This document shows positions 37,033 through 48,159 of a stretch of 64,000 nt of DNA, one piece after another. The notes beneath the pieces were generated by a model. That model was not told the DNA's origin, searched no databases, and worked only from the letters and a program-made list of their open reading frames with translations. The translations under genes and the position numbers were made by a program. Origin of the DNA: Mycolicibacterium bacteremicum (GTDB lineage Bacteria; Actinomycetota; Actinomycetes; Mycobacteriales; Mycobacteriaceae); assembly GCF_002086115.1 (NCBI RefSeq), contig NZ_MVHJ01000003.1:248001-312000 (forward strand), given 5' to 3'. Within the stretch, counting starts at the first letter, position 1; each line of letters opens with the position of its first letter.

Positions 37033-38447
37033 CGGCCCGCGACCGCAAACCGCTGTACTACTCGGCGTTCGTGATGAACACCGCCTCCCATGTGCTGCAC
37101 GGGTTGTGGCGGGCACCGGAGGCGCAGAACCACCGGTTCAACTCGTTGCGGCACTGGACGTCACTGGCCGCCGAGGTCGACAAGGCCGGCTATGACCTGT
37201 TGTTCTTCGCCGACGTCTTCGGGCTGCGGGCGCCGTGGAACGGCAACTGGCGCAAATCCGTCGAAGCCGGCATCCAGATCCCGGTGAACGATCCGTCGGT
37301 GCTGGCCTCGGCGCTGGCGGCGGCGACGGAGAACCTGGGCATCGTGTTCACCAGCTCGATCATCCAGGATCACCCGTTCAACTTCGCCCGGCGGATGTCC
37401 TCGCTGGACCACTACACCGAGGGCAGGTTGGGCTGGAACATCGTCACCAGCTTCAACGCCAACATGTTCCGCAGCTTCGGCCATGAGGGCACGCTGGCCC
37501 ATGACCAGCGCTACGAGTGGGCCTACGAGTACGTCGACGTCGCCTACAAGCTGTGGGAGGGTTCCTGGGACGAGGATGCGTTGGTACAGGACAAGGAGCG
37601 CAGCGTGCACTCCGACCCGGCGAAGATCCACCGGATCAACCACGTCGGGCCGCGGTACAGCGTCGAGGGGCCGCATTTCACCTCGCCGTCCCCGCAGCGC
37701 ACGCCGGTGCTCTTCCAGGCCGGGTCCTCGCCGGCCGGCCAGCTGTTCTCCGCCCGCAATGCCGAAGGCGTCTACATCGGCAGTCCGTCGCCGGCGGACG
37801 CCTACCAGCTGACCACCGAAACCCGGGCGCTGGCCGCCGAATACGGGCGCGACCCGTCCGACATCACATTCGCCCAGGGACTGTCGTTCGTCATCGGCGA
37901 CACCCACGCCGACGCGATCCGGCGCAACGATGAGCTCAAGCGATACCTCGATCTGGAGGGCATCGCCCTGCACGCGCTCGGCGATGCGGGCGTCGATGCG
38001 GGCAGCCTGCCGCTGGACACCCCGATCAGTGAGCTCGGCGAGTTCACCGGCATCCAGAGCTTCAAACGCTGGGCCGCCGAGGTGTCCGGCAACGACGAAC
38101 CCACCATCCGGGACATGGCCTGGGTGATGGAGGGCGCCAACCGGGTGGTGGGCACCCCGGACGAGATCGCGGACCGCTTGGAAGAGTGGCGGGAGGCCGG
38201 TGTCGACGGCATCAACGTCTACCACGCCACGGTGCCGCAGTCCTTCCGGGAGGTCGCCGACCGGCTGTTCCCCACGCTGCGCGAACGCGGGCTGATCGGC
38301 ACCGACAAGTCGGGCACGTTGCGGCACAAGCTGCTCGGCAAGGGCGACCGGTTGCCGGACCGTCATCCCGCCGCGCGCTACCGCGGCGCGTTCACCGACA
38401 ACTCGCTGGCCGATCAGGTTGCGCAACCGCTGGGCACCAGCGCTTAG
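37029..38447 (+). CDS. NtaA/SoxA-family FMN-dependent monooxygenase
   Basis: 472 residues. Luciferase-like: VMNTASHVLHGLWRAPEAQN, EGRLGWNIVTSFNANMFRS, SPQRTPVLFQAGSSPAGQ. It belongs to the same NtaA/DszA branch as the genes at 12133 and 25768 but is adjacent to an importer, to which it is coupled by ATGA. The pairing suggests that the imported compound is the enzyme's substrate. Its 3' end overlaps the convergent BtuD-like gene by 4 nt. Confidence 0.86.
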   Translation: MTARDRKPLYYSAFVMNTASHVLHGLWRAPEAQNHRFNSLRHWTSLAAEVDKAGYDLLFFADVFGLRAPWNGNWRKSVEAGIQIPVNDPSVLASALAAATENLGIVFTSSIIQDHPFNFARRMSSLDHYTEGRLGWNIVTSFNANMFRSFGHEGTLAHDQRYEWAYEYVDVAYKLWEGSWDEDALVQDKERSVHSDPAKIHRINHVGPRYSVEGPHFTSPSPQRTPVLFQAGSSPAGQLFSARNAEGVYIGSPSPADAYQLTTETRALAAEYGRDPSDITFAQGLSFVIGDTHADAIRRNDELKRYLDLEGIALHALGDAGVDAGSLPLDTPISELGEFTGIQSFKRWAAEVSGNDEPTIRDMAWVMEGANRVVGTPDEIADRLEEWREAGVDGINVYHATVPQSFREVADRLFPTLRERGLIGTDKSGTLRHKLLGKGDRLPDRHPAARYRGAFTDNSLADQVAQPLGTSA

Positions 38448-39199
38448 CGCAGCGCAAAACGGACGTGCGGCCGGCCGTCTTCGACGGTGACGTGACAGCG
38501 CACCCGGTAGACCGAACCGATGAGTTGTTCGGTCAGCACATCTGCCGGCGTGCCGGCGGCCACCACCGCACCGTCGGAGAGCACCACGATGTGGTCGCAG
38601 AACATCGCCGCCAGGTTGAGGTCGTGCAGCGCGACGACTGTCGTGATGTCCAGCCGTCGGACGAGCGTCAGGATCTCCAGCTGGTGGGCGATGTCGAGGT
38701 GGTTGGTCGGTTCGTCCAGCAGCAGATGATCCGGGTCCTGCGCCAGCGCCCGGGCGATCTGTACCCGCTGCCGTTCCCCGCCGGACAGCGTGTGCCAGTA
38801 CCGCCCGGCCATGTCCTGCAGCCCGGTGGCGGCCAGTGCACCGTCGACCACGGCCGTCCCCTCGGTGTCGGTCCCGATCATCCCGGTGTAGGGAATCCGG
38901 CCCAGCCGCACCACATCGCGCACCGTGATGTGCAGCTCGGTCTCGTTGTGTTGGGCGACCATCGCCACCCGCCGGGCCAGCGCCCGCCGCGGCACCCGCG
39001 CGACCGGTTCACCGTCGAGTGCCACGATGCCCCGATCGGGCCGGTCCACCCCGGCCAGCAGCTTCAGCAATGACGACTTGCCCGAGCCGTTGGGGCCCAG
39101 CAGGCCGACGGTGCTGCCCGGTGCCGGCTCGACGGTGACGCCGTCGAGCACCAGCCGACCCGAACGCGTCCAGCTGACCTGATCGGCCTTCAGCGTCAT
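38444..39199 (-). CDS. Cobalamin/siderophore-type ABC importer ATPase (BtuD-like)
   Basis: 251 residues from ATG 39199. Walker A GPNGSGKSS, signature LSGGERQRVQIARAL and HLLLDEPTNHLD are all present. It energises a FecCD/BtuC-type importer. The start overlaps the permease stop by 4 nt. It is last of four coupled genes downstream of a cobalamin riboswitch, so cobalamin or another corrinoid is the likely cargo rather than iron-siderophore (inference from the riboswitch). Confidence 0.85.
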   Translation of the reverse strand: MTLKADQVSWTRSGRLVLDGVTVEPAPGSTVGLLGPNGSGKSSLLKLLAGVDRPDRGIVALDGEPVARVPRRALARRVAMVAQHNETELHITVRDVVRLGRIPYTGMIGTDTEGTAVVDGALAATGLQDMAGRYWHTLSGGERQRVQIARALAQDPDHLLLDEPTNHLDIAHQLEILTLVRRLDITTVVALHDLNLAAMFCDHIVVLSDGAVVAAGTPADVLTEQLIGSVYRVRCHVTVEDGRPHVRFALR

Positions 39200-40221
39200 G
39201 ACGGCATCCCCCGGCGGCGCAACAGGATCAGCGCAAACGCCGGTACTCCGAGCAGTGCGGTCACCACGCCGGTGGGCAGCTCCTGCGGGGCGAAGACGGT
39301 GCGGGCCAGGGTATCCACCCACACCATGAACACCGCACCGAAGATCGCCACCGTCGGCAACAGCCGCCGATGCGCGGGCCCCACGACAAACCGGGCCGCG
39401 TGCGGCAACACCAGTCCGACGAACCCGATCGCACCGGCCGCACTGACCAGCGCCGCGGTGATCAGTGCCGTCATCACCAGCAGCACGATGCGCGCCTGCC
39501 GCACCGACACCCCGAGTGAGGCGGCGGCGTCATCGCCGAAGGCGAAGGCGTCCAACGCCCGGGCGTAGGCCAGGCAGCACACCAGGCCGATGCCGACGAC
39601 CGCGCTGCACACGGCGACGTCGGTCCAGGACACCCCGGCCAGCGAACCCAGCAACCAGAACAGCACACCGCGGGTCTGCTCGGCATCGGCCGAGGACAGC
39701 ACGATGAACGATGTGAGCGCCGAGAACAGTTGGGTGGCAGCCACGCCGGCGAGCACCACCCGGTCGGTGCCGCCGCCGGCGGCATAGGCGAGCAGCAGCA
39801 CCACCCCGAAGGAGAGCACCGCGCCGACGAACGCACCCCCGGACAGCGTCAACGTGCCCGCCCCGACACCGAGCACCGCGATCAGCACGGCCCCGGTCGA
39901 CGCACCCGAGGACACCCCGAGCACGAAGGGGTCGGCCAGCGGATTACGCAGCAGGGACTGCAGGATCGCCCCGCACAGCGCCAGTCCGGCACCGCAGACC
40001 GCCGCCAGCAGCACCCGCGGTAACCGCAATTGCCAGACGATGCCGTCCTGGATCCTGGTGGCGCCCGACGGGCCGGCACCCAGGTGTTCGGCAACGATGC
40101 CGTACACGTCGGCGACCGAGAGGGCGGCCGGGCCGATCGTGATGGCCACCGCACCGGAGACGACCAGCAATACCAGGCCGAGCACCCACAGGACGGCCGG
40201 CGACGGCGTGCGCAGCGTCAC
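39196..40221 (-). CDS. Cobalamin/siderophore-type ABC importer permease (BtuC-like)
   Basis: 341 residues, GTG start at 40221 overlapping the upstream gene's stop. FecCD/BtuC family with about ten membrane segments. Conserved blocks are LRLPRVLLAAVCGAGLALCG, LRNPLADPFVLGVSSGAS and AIGFVGLVLPHAARFVVGPAHRRLLP. It forms the homodimeric channel for the BtuD-like ATPase. Placement in the riboswitch operon points to corrinoid import. Confidence 0.87.
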   Translation of the reverse strand: MTLRTPSPAVLWVLGLVLLVVSGAVAITIGPAALSVADVYGIVAEHLGAGPSGATRIQDGIVWQLRLPRVLLAAVCGAGLALCGAILQSLLRNPLADPFVLGVSSGASTGAVLIAVLGVGAGTLTLSGGAFVGAVLSFGVVLLLAYAAGGGTDRVVLAGVAATQLFSALTSFIVLSSADAEQTRGVLFWLLGSLAGVSWTDVAVCSAVVGIGLVCCLAYARALDAFAFGDDAAASLGVSVRQARIVLLVMTALITAALVSAAGAIGFVGLVLPHAARFVVGPAHRRLLPTVAIFGAVFMVWVDTLARTVFAPQELPTGVVTALLGVPAFALILLRRRGMPS

Positions 40222-41231
40222 CGTTCGGCGGCGAATCCGAAGCGGCGCAGTCCCTCGGCGACCTTCTCGGCACCGTCCACGGTGCGGATCGACGGGTTCA
40301 GGTCGGCGCCGTTGACCACGATGTAGCGCTTCTGCTGCACCGCGGCCAGCCGCGAGGTCACCGGATTGCCCTCCAGGAACGCGATCTTGGCGTCCAGAGC
40401 GTCACCGTCGATGGTACGTCGGCTCAGATCGGCGAGCACCAGCACGTCCGGGTCGCGGTCGGCGATCACCTCCCAGCTGACCTGCGGCCACTCCTCGGTG
40501 GTGTCGAGGAAGATGTTGCGGGCGCCGACGGTGTCGGTGATGACCCCGGGTGAGCCGCAGCAACCCCCGAAGTACGGGGCGCGGATGTCGGAGAACCAGT
40601 AGGCCAGGTCGGCGTCGGCGGTCAGCCGACTGGCCTGCATCCGCTGCTCCAGCTCGGCGACCAGGTCCTCACCGCGGTCGACGACGCCGAAGATGCGGGC
40701 CAGATCCCGGATCTCGGTGTAGACGGCGTCCATGGTGAACGGTTCGGTGCGCGCGCCGTCGGCGTTGACCGAGACCTTGCCCACGCAATCGCTCGGCGCC
40801 AGATAGGTGGGCACACCCAGGGACGCGAACTGATCACGGTCGGCCACACCGCCGGGGCCGAGGGTTCCGGCGAACGACGCCGACACGAAATCGGGCTCGG
40901 TGTCCAGCACCGTTTCCAGCGACGGCTTGTTCTCGGCCAGCTTCGGCACGCCGGCATTGGCCTCGGCGAGGTTCGACCGGACCGGGTCGGTCCAGGTGGC
41001 GGTGCCCACCATCCGGTCGGCCAGCCCCAGCGACAGCAGGATCTCGGTGGACCCCTGGTTCAGTGCGACCGCGCGCTGCGGCGGTGCGTCGATGACGACA
41101 TCGCGGCCGCAGTTGGACACCGTGATCGGGAAACCCGTCGCCGCGCCGTCCTGCCGCTCCGATGCCGCGGTCTGCCCGCAACCGCCGAGCGCCAGTACCG
41201 CGGCCAGCACAACGATCCCGCGGCCGATCAC
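40218..41231 (-). CDS. BtuF-like periplasmic binding lipoprotein 1
   Basis: 337 residues. Lipobox LALGGC, Cys18. Two-lobe helical-backbone binding protein: RAVALNQGSTEILLSLGLADRMVG, PDVLVLADLSRR. It has a Cys pair, YFGGCCGSPGV. It is a clear tandem paralogue of the next gene, sharing STEILLSLGLADRMVG, WSDI/WSGL-type segments and the CC motif. It overlaps both neighbours by 4 nt. Likely a corrinoid-binding component by operon context. Confidence 0.84.
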   Translation of the reverse strand: MIGRGIVVLAAVLALGGCGQTAASERQDGAATGFPITVSNCGRDVVIDAPPQRAVALNQGSTEILLSLGLADRMVGTATWTDPVRSNLAEANAGVPKLAENKPSLETVLDTEPDFVSASFAGTLGPGGVADRDQFASLGVPTYLAPSDCVGKVSVNADGARTEPFTMDAVYTEIRDLARIFGVVDRGEDLVAELEQRMQASRLTADADLAYWFSDIRAPYFGGCCGSPGVITDTVGARNIFLDTTEEWPQVSWEVIADRDPDVLVLADLSRRTIDGDALDAKIAFLEGNPVTSRLAAVQQKRYIVVNGADLNPSIRTVDGAEKVAEGLRRFGFAAER

Positions 41232-42253
41232 TGCGGCTCCCCGACCGTCGTGAACCCCGCGGCGAGTTTTTCCACCGCGTCGATCTGGCGGATGCCGGGG
41301 TCGAGCTCCGAGCCGGACAGCACGACATAGCGCCGCTGCTGCACCGCGGTCATGGTCCGGGTGACCGGATTGGATTCCAGGAACGCGATCTTGGTGTCCA
41401 GGGCGTCACCGTCGATGCGCTTGCGGCTCAGGTCGGCCAGCACCAGGACATCGGGATCACGGTCTGCCAATGCCTCCCAACTGATCTCGGGCCAGTCCTC
41501 GTGCGCATCGGCGAACACGTTGGTGGCCCCCACTTCCCGGGCGTACAGACCGGGCGCCGAACAGCAGCCGGCCAGATACGGGGTGCGCAGTCCGGAGAAC
41601 CAGAACGCGACGGTGGCGTCCCGCGCCGGGCCGGTCGGGGCGTCCTCGAGCCGCTTGCGCAGTTCGTCCACCAGCCGGGCTCCGCGGTCCTGCACATCGA
41701 AAATCTGTGCCAGTTCGGTGATCTCGCGGAACAGCGTGTCCATTCGCAGCGGGCCGGTGCGGGTGACCGTCTCGCCCTCCACGACGGCGTCGGTGCACAC
41801 CGACGGCGATTGATAGCTGGGGATGCCGAGGTCGGCCAGTCGGGCGCGCTCACCGACGACCGCGGCGGTGAAGGTGTGCGCGCTCGCCGAGGTGATGAGA
41901 TCGGGCTCGAGGTCCAGCACCGCCTCCAGGCTCGGGTCGTTGTCGGCGATCCGCGGCACCCGCTCGTTGTCGGCCGCCAGGTCGGGCAGCACCGGGTCGA
42001 ACCAGGTCGAGGTGCCGACCATGCGGTCGGCCAACCCCAACGACAGCAGGATCTCGGTGGACGCCTGATAGAGCGAGACCGCGCGGTGCGGTGCCCGCTC
42101 GAAGGTGACCTCGACACCGCAGTTCTGCAGTGTCAGTGGGTAGCTGGTGTGGCCGGCCTGCGCGGCGGCCGACGGCACCGGGGCGGGCGCATCGGACCGG
42201 CTGCAGGCGGTGATGGCGAGAACGAGGCAGACAAGCGTGATCAATGCACGCAC
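41228..42253 (-). CDS. BtuF-like periplasmic binding lipoprotein 2
   Basis: 341 residues from GTG 42253, preceded by AAGGA. Lipobox ITAC, Cys17. The same fold and landmarks as the downstream paralogue: RAVSLYQASTEILLSLGLADRMVGTSTW and YLAGCCSAPGL. It is the first gene after the cobalamin riboswitch. Two binding proteins feeding one channel suggests widened ligand range, for instance different corrinoids. An ATG at 42343 lies inside the riboswitch and is rejected. Confidence 0.84.
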   Translation of the reverse strand: MRALITLVCLVLAITACSRSDAPAPVPSAAAQAGHTSYPLTLQNCGVEVTFERAPHRAVSLYQASTEILLSLGLADRMVGTSTWFDPVLPDLAADNERVPRIADNDPSLEAVLDLEPDLITSASAHTFTAAVVGERARLADLGIPSYQSPSVCTDAVVEGETVTRTGPLRMDTLFREITELAQIFDVQDRGARLVDELRKRLEDAPTGPARDATVAFWFSGLRTPYLAGCCSAPGLYAREVGATNVFADAHEDWPEISWEALADRDPDVLVLADLSRKRIDGDALDTKIAFLESNPVTRTMTAVQQRRYVVLSGSELDPGIRQIDAVEKLAAGFTTVGEPQ

Positions 42254-42294
42254 AGCAGTGACATCCTTCGGTGCAGGGCCCAGGCGCGGGGCCG

Positions 42295-42400
42295 TCGACG
42301 GTTCAACGACCGCAGGCATTCGGGCTTCGAGGTCAGACCTCATACCGCTGCGCGTCAGCTCCGGATTGTCACCGGATTCCCCTGCTGGTCGAACCGGACT
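42295..42400 (-). ncRNA. Cobalamin riboswitch controlling the BtuF-BtuF-BtuC-BtuD-like operon
   Basis: On the minus strand, GGGGAATCCGGTGACAATCC (inside 42366-42383), then GCTGACGCGCAGCGGTATGA (42359-42340) and AAGCCCGAATGCCTGC (42327-42312), match the cobalamin aptamer core (GGGAA..CCGGTG..AATCCGG..CTG.CGCGCA.CGGTA, and the GCC.GA.GCC.GC segment). The boundaries given are approximate. TAGAGT (about 42403-42398) is a possible -10. A GC-rich segment (42300-42265) before the AAGGA ribosome site would be the expression platform. Such switches repress uptake genes when cobalamin is plentiful. Confidence 0.85.
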
Positions 42401-42426
42401 CTACCGTGCGGCAGGAACGCCCGGGG

Positions 42427-43044
42427 TCACCGCGGATTGCGCCACATCGGATACAGCGTCGGCCCGCCGCCGGCAACCGTGATCTCCCCGGTCACCTCGA
42501 AGCCGAAACGCTGGTAGTAGCCGATGTTGTCGGGATTGCTGGACTCCAGGTAGGCGGGGGCGAACTCGGCGTCGCAGCGGTCGAGCCGCGACCGCATCAG
42601 GGCATGCCCGTAACCGCCGCCGCGTACCTGCGGATCGCTGCCGATCACCGCGAGATACCAGTGCGGCTCATCCGGATGCGACTGTTTCATCAACTCCGAC
42701 ACAGCCATGCCGCGCCGTACCGCGGCACCGAAGGTGAGCAGCATCGACGGCGCGGCGCGCAGTTCCTCGGCGGTGGTGTGCCGCCACTGCCCCGGGGGAT
42801 CCCACAGGGCCGCGGCCGCGATACCGGACGCCGCGCCGGCCACCTCCACCCCGCCGCGAGCCAGATGATGGTGGCGGGTCAGCGCCGCGAACAGCTTGTG
42901 CAGTTTGTGCCGCCGCGCCTGCGGGTCGGGCAGCATCCAGGCCATCACCGGATCGTCGAAGAAGGCGCGGCCCAGCACCTTCGACAGCTCCGCGATGTCC
43001 GATCGGACGGCGGGTCGCACCTCGGGATCGCTCACACCATCCAT
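42427..43044 (-). CDS. GNAT acetyltransferase
   Basis: 205 residues. N-terminal VRPAVRSDIAELSKVLGRAFFDDPVMAWMLP. The acetyl-CoA loop is in YLAVIGSDPQVRGGGYGHALM (about 130-150), with LESSNPDNIGYYQRFGF near the end. This is the actinobacterial GNAT type that reads FxDDPxxxWxxP at the start; substrates are unknown. It starts exactly at the end of the CBS gene (43045), so it is probably cotranscribed with it. Confidence 0.82.
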   Translation of the reverse strand: MDGVSDPEVRPAVRSDIAELSKVLGRAFFDDPVMAWMLPDPQARRHKLHKLFAALTRHHHLARGGVEVAGAASGIAAAALWDPPGQWRHTTAEELRAAPSMLLTFGAAVRRGMAVSELMKQSHPDEPHWYLAVIGSDPQVRGGGYGHALMRSRLDRCDAEFAPAYLESSNPDNIGYYQRFGFEVTGEITVAGGGPTLYPMWRNPR

Positions 43045-43473
43045 TCAGCCCTGCGTGATGTACGCCTGCAAGTGCTCTGTGCTGGATTCCAGTTCCTGCA
43101 TGCGCGACTTGACCACGTCACCGATGCTGACGATGCCGGCGAGCCTGCCGTCCGCCAGGACCGGGATGTGTCGCACCCGGTGATGCGTCATCGCCGCGGT
43201 GAGGCTGTCGACCGAATCCTGCGGTGCGCAGAACACCAGATGCGTGGTCATGATCTCGCTGACCGGCCTGGTCAGCAGATCGGCGCCCAGCGCGTGCAGC
43301 CGGTGCACCACATCCCGCTCGGAGACGATGCCCACCGGACCATCCGGACCGACGACCACCATCGCTCCGATGTTCCGCTCGACCAGTCCGGCCAGCAGGT
43401 CGGCGACCGATGTCTCCGGCGTGATGGTCGCGACCGCCGCACCCTTGGCCTTCAGCACATCGGCGATCCGCAT
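43045..43473 (-). CDS. Tandem CBS-domain protein (Rv2406c-like)
   Basis: 142 residues from ATG 43473 (MRIADVLKAKG), with AGGAG upstream; an ATG at 43506 would add 11 residues of no family similarity. Two CBS motifs: VADLLAGLVERNIGAMVVV...GIVSERDVV (about 20-60) and DSLTAAMTHHRVRHIPVL...GIVSIGDVV (about 85-120). CBS pairs bind adenosyl ligands such as AMP or SAM. A stand-alone sensor; target unknown. It corresponds to Rv2406c and marks the end of island 2. Confidence 0.87.
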   Translation of the reverse strand: MRIADVLKAKGAAVATITPETSVADLLAGLVERNIGAMVVVGPDGPVGIVSERDVVHRLHALGADLLTRPVSEIMTTHLVFCAPQDSVDSLTAAMTHHRVRHIPVLADGRLAGIVSIGDVVKSRMQELESSTEHLQAYITQG

Positions 43474-43593
43474 GGCGACCTCCTGCGAATGTGACTCCGG
43501 ACACACTCCAGGCTACGTCCGATCAGCCTCCGATCGGCACCCGATTGGTCGATTGTCCGCACTCGGCGCCCGAATCCGCGTATATGTGGGCCC

Positions 43594-44454
43594 ATGATCG
43601 AGGTGACGCTGCTGGGCACCGGCAGTCCCATCCCCGACCCCGCGCGGGCCGGCCCGTCCACCCTGGTCCGGGCCGGCGGGCAGACGTTCCTGGTCGATTG
43701 CGGTCGCGCGGTGCTGCAGCGGTTGGCCGCGGCCGGATCGGCGGCCAACCAGCTCAGCGCGCTGCTGCTGACCCACCTGCACAGTGACCACATCGCCGAT
43801 CTGGGCGATGTGCTGATCACCCGGTGGATCAGCACCTTCGGCCCGGACCCGGCACCGCTGCCGATCATCGGCCCACCCGGGACCGCGGCGGCGGTGCAGG
43901 CGATGCTGACGGCCTTCGGCCACGACATCGGCTACCGCATCGCCCACCACGCCGACCTGACCGGGCCACCGCAGGTGCAGGTGTCGGAGTACACCGACGG
44001 CACGGTGTGGGACACGGCCGAGGTGCGCGTACTGGCCGCGCCCACCGATCACCGCCCGGTCGCGCCGACGATCGGGTTCCGCGTCGAACACGCCGGGGCG
44101 TCGGTTGTGCTGGCCGGTGACACCGTCCCGTGCGCGTCGCTCGACACGCTGGCCGCCGGTGCCGGCGCCTTGGTGCACACCGTGATCCGCAAGGATCTGG
44201 TCGACGCCGTGCCGCTGCAGCGGATCCGCGACATCTGCGACTACCACTCCACCGTGGAGCAGGCGGCCGATACCGCCGCCCGGGCCGGAGTGGGCATCCT
44301 GATCCTGACGCATTACGTCCCGGCGATGGTGCCCGGGACCGAGGACCAGTGGCGCGCGTTGGCCGCGGCCCGATTCGGCCGCCAGATCGAGCTGGGTGAC
44401 GACCTGCACCGGGTGCAGGTACATCCCGGTGTCTGCGTCAGGCCAGCCGGGTGA
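43594..44454 (+). CDS. rnz: Ribonuclease Z
   Basis: 286 residues, metallo-beta-lactamase fold. The metal-binding motif [11 protein letters not shown] (about residues 60-70), the Asp in VVLAGDT (about 175) and the late His in ILTHY (about 234) are present. It trims tRNA 3' ends. Divergent from the CBS gene as in Rv2407. TATATG stands 7 nt before the ATG, a variant of the leaderless box. The 3' end overlaps the convergent transglutaminase gene by 17 nt. Confidence 0.9.
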   Translation: MIEVTLLGTGSPIPDPARAGPSTLVRAGGQTFLVDCGRAVLQRLAAAGSAANQLSALLLTHLHSDHIADLGDVLITRWISTFGPDPAPLPIIGPPGTAAAVQAMLTAFGHDIGYRIAHHADLTGPPQVQVSEYTDGTVWDTAEVRVLAAPTDHRPVAPTIGFRVEHAGASVVLAGDTVPCASLDTLAAGAGALVHTVIRKDLVDAVPLQRIRDICDYHSTVEQAADTAARAGVGILILTHYVPAMVPGTEDQWRALAAARFGRQIELGDDLHRVQVHPGVCVRPAG

Positions 44455-45277
44455 TCTCCACGACGACGTCGAGATCGGTGGATCCCTCGCCGGAGTAGAT
44501 GCCTTTCAACGGGGTGACATCGGCGTAATCACGTCCGACGCCGACGCTGATGTACTGCTCGTTGATGTCCTTGTCGTTGGTCGGGTCGTAGTGCCACCAG
44601 TCACCGGTCCAGGCCTGGATCCAGGCGTGGCTCTGGCCCTCGATGGTCTCCCCGACCTTGGCCGACCGCCGCGGATGCAGGTACCCCGACACATAGCGAG
44701 CCGGAATCCCCATGCTGCGCAACAGGATCAGCGTGAGATGTGCGAAGTCCTGGCAGACGCCCTTCCCCTCGCGCAGCGCATCCAGCCCCGACGAGTGCAC
44801 ACCGGTGGTTCCCGGCACGTACTGCAGTTCACCGTTGACCCAGCGCGCGGCCTCGATCACCGCCTGCTGCGGTTCGAAGCTCTTGACGAACTGTCGGCCG
44901 ACCCGCTCGATGCGCTTGCTGGCCGGCGTGTAGACCGTCGGGGTGAGTAGTTCGTCGAAACGGTCGACCACCGCTTCGGAGGCGAGATCGTCCCAGGTGA
45001 CCGTCGACTCCGGCAGGTCGGGTTTCTCGGTCTCCACCACCGAGGAGGCGGTGACCTCCAACTCGGCGTGCGGCGCGTGCAGATCGAATGTCGTCACCGC
45101 GGTACCCCAGTAGTCGACATAGCGGTACTGACGGGTCGCGGGGATGGTCTCGACCCGGTTGAGAATGACGTTCTGCCGCGAATCGGATCGCGGGGTCAGG
45201 CGCGCCTCGTTGAACGATGCCGTCACGGGCGACTTGTAGGCGTAGCCCGTGGCATGGACCACCCGCATGCGCCACAT
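44438..45277 (-). CDS. Transglutaminase-like protein (Rv2409c-like)
   Basis: 279 residues from ATG 45277, which shares one nucleotide with the upstream stop (TGATG). An N-terminal beta domain ([14 protein letters not shown]) precedes a transglutaminase core with Cys in [11 protein letters not shown] (about 161-171), His in SHAWIQAW and Asp in WWHYDPTND. Such proteins occur with alpha-E and ATP-grasp partners in a three-gene cluster of unsettled function, possibly peptide modification. The order matches Rv2411c-Rv2409c. Confidence 0.9.
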   Translation of the reverse strand: MWRMRVVHATGYAYKSPVTASFNEARLTPRSDSRQNVILNRVETIPATRQYRYVDYWGTAVTTFDLHAPHAELEVTASSVVETEKPDLPESTVTWDDLASEAVVDRFDELLTPTVYTPASKRIERVGRQFVKSFEPQQAVIEAARWVNGELQYVPGTTGVHSSGLDALREGKGVCQDFAHLTLILLRSMGIPARYVSGYLHPRRSAKVGETIEGQSHAWIQAWTGDWWHYDPTNDKDINEQYISVGVGRDYADVTPLKGIYSGEGSTDLDVVVEITRLA

Positions 45278-46253
45278 CAGATCTCCCCCTCTTCGATGAC
45301 GGCGCCGTTGGCGCGCCCGGCATCGGTCCACGCCACCCAGGGGGCGGAGTGAAAGTACTGCAGTGCCAATGCCTCTCCTACCTCGATGCAGGTCCGTTGC
45401 AGTTCGGCCAGCTGGTCCTCCAGCGATTCGAGCAGCAGACCGGGACGCAGGAACTCCAGCTCACTGCGGGCCCGGCCGAGCAGACGCTGCGCTTCCGCCG
45501 TGGAGCCGACGCGGTTGTGCCTGCTGTTGATCAGCTCGTCGAGGCTGTGCTCGGCCAACCGCAGCGAGTAGAACACCGAGCGCGGGAAAAGCCGGTCCAG
45601 GAGCAGGAATTCGACCACCCGGCCGGCATCGAGCACACCGCGGTAGGTGCGCAGATAGGTGTCGTGGGCGCCCGCCGATCTGAGCACCGTCACCCACGCC
45701 GGCGACGATCCGCTGTCGCCGACGCGGGACAGCAGCATGCGTACCGTCATGTCGACGCGTTCGATGGCCCGGCCCAGCACCATGAACCGGTAGCCGTCAT
45801 CGCGGGACAGCGTGGAGTCGGCGAGCCCGGCGAACATGGCGGCGCGGCCCTCGACATAGGCCAGGAACTCGTGCGGGCCCAGCCTCCTGGCTGCGCGCTC
45901 GCGTTCGGCGAGCGCGTTGTAGGTGGTGTTGAGACACTCCCACATCTCGGTCGAGGTGACTTCGCGTGCGCCGCGGGCGTTCTCGCGCGCGGCGGTGATG
46001 GATTCGACGATCGAGGAACCACCGCCGGTGTCCCGGCTGAAGGCGACCAGATCGGTCAGCGACCAGACGTCCAACTGCTGTTCGGGCGGTTCGATGTCCA
46101 GAACCCGCAACAGCACCCGCGACGTCTGGTCGGGATCGACACTGGAGTCTTCGAGGAGCTGGTGGACCACCACGTCCAGGATGCGCGCGGTGTCGTCGGC
46201 GCGCTCGACGTAGCGGCCGATCCAGTACAGCGATTCCGCGTTGCGTGCCAGCA

Positions 46254-46254
<1 letters not shown>
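45277..46254 (-). CDS. Alpha-E domain protein (DUF403, Rv2410c-like)
   Basis: 325 residues, all-helical. It opens MLARNAESLYWIGRYVERADDTARILDV (first 20 recognisable as the family signature) and has NARGAREVTSTEMWECLNTTYNAL and YRFMVLGRAIERVDMTVRML. It overlaps both neighbours by one nucleotide (TGATG), so it is strictly coupled. It always accompanies the circularly permuted ATP-grasp enzyme. Biochemical role not established. Confidence 0.9.
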
Positions 46255-48005
<1,751 letters not shown>

Positions 48006-48071
48006 GCTGCCGCATCCCCCGCGTTTCGGCAGGTTAGTCCGCTCGCTTTGGGTGTTTCGCGCCCGCGCTGG

Positions 48072-48077
48072 TAACCT
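48072..48077 (+). promoter_or_regulatory. rpsT: Probable rpsT promoter -10 box
   Basis: TAACCT fits the mycobacterial SigA -10 pattern TANNNT. It gives an rpsT leader of roughly 75 nt with GAAGGA before the GTG start. No convincing -35 is required in mycobacteria. Confidence 0.5.
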
Positions 48078-48159
48078 GGACAACCGCTGCCCAGCGGTCG
48101 TTGATCAGCCGGGCCTTGAAGACTTACACCAACCGACGTTTTGCGAAGGAACTACACGC

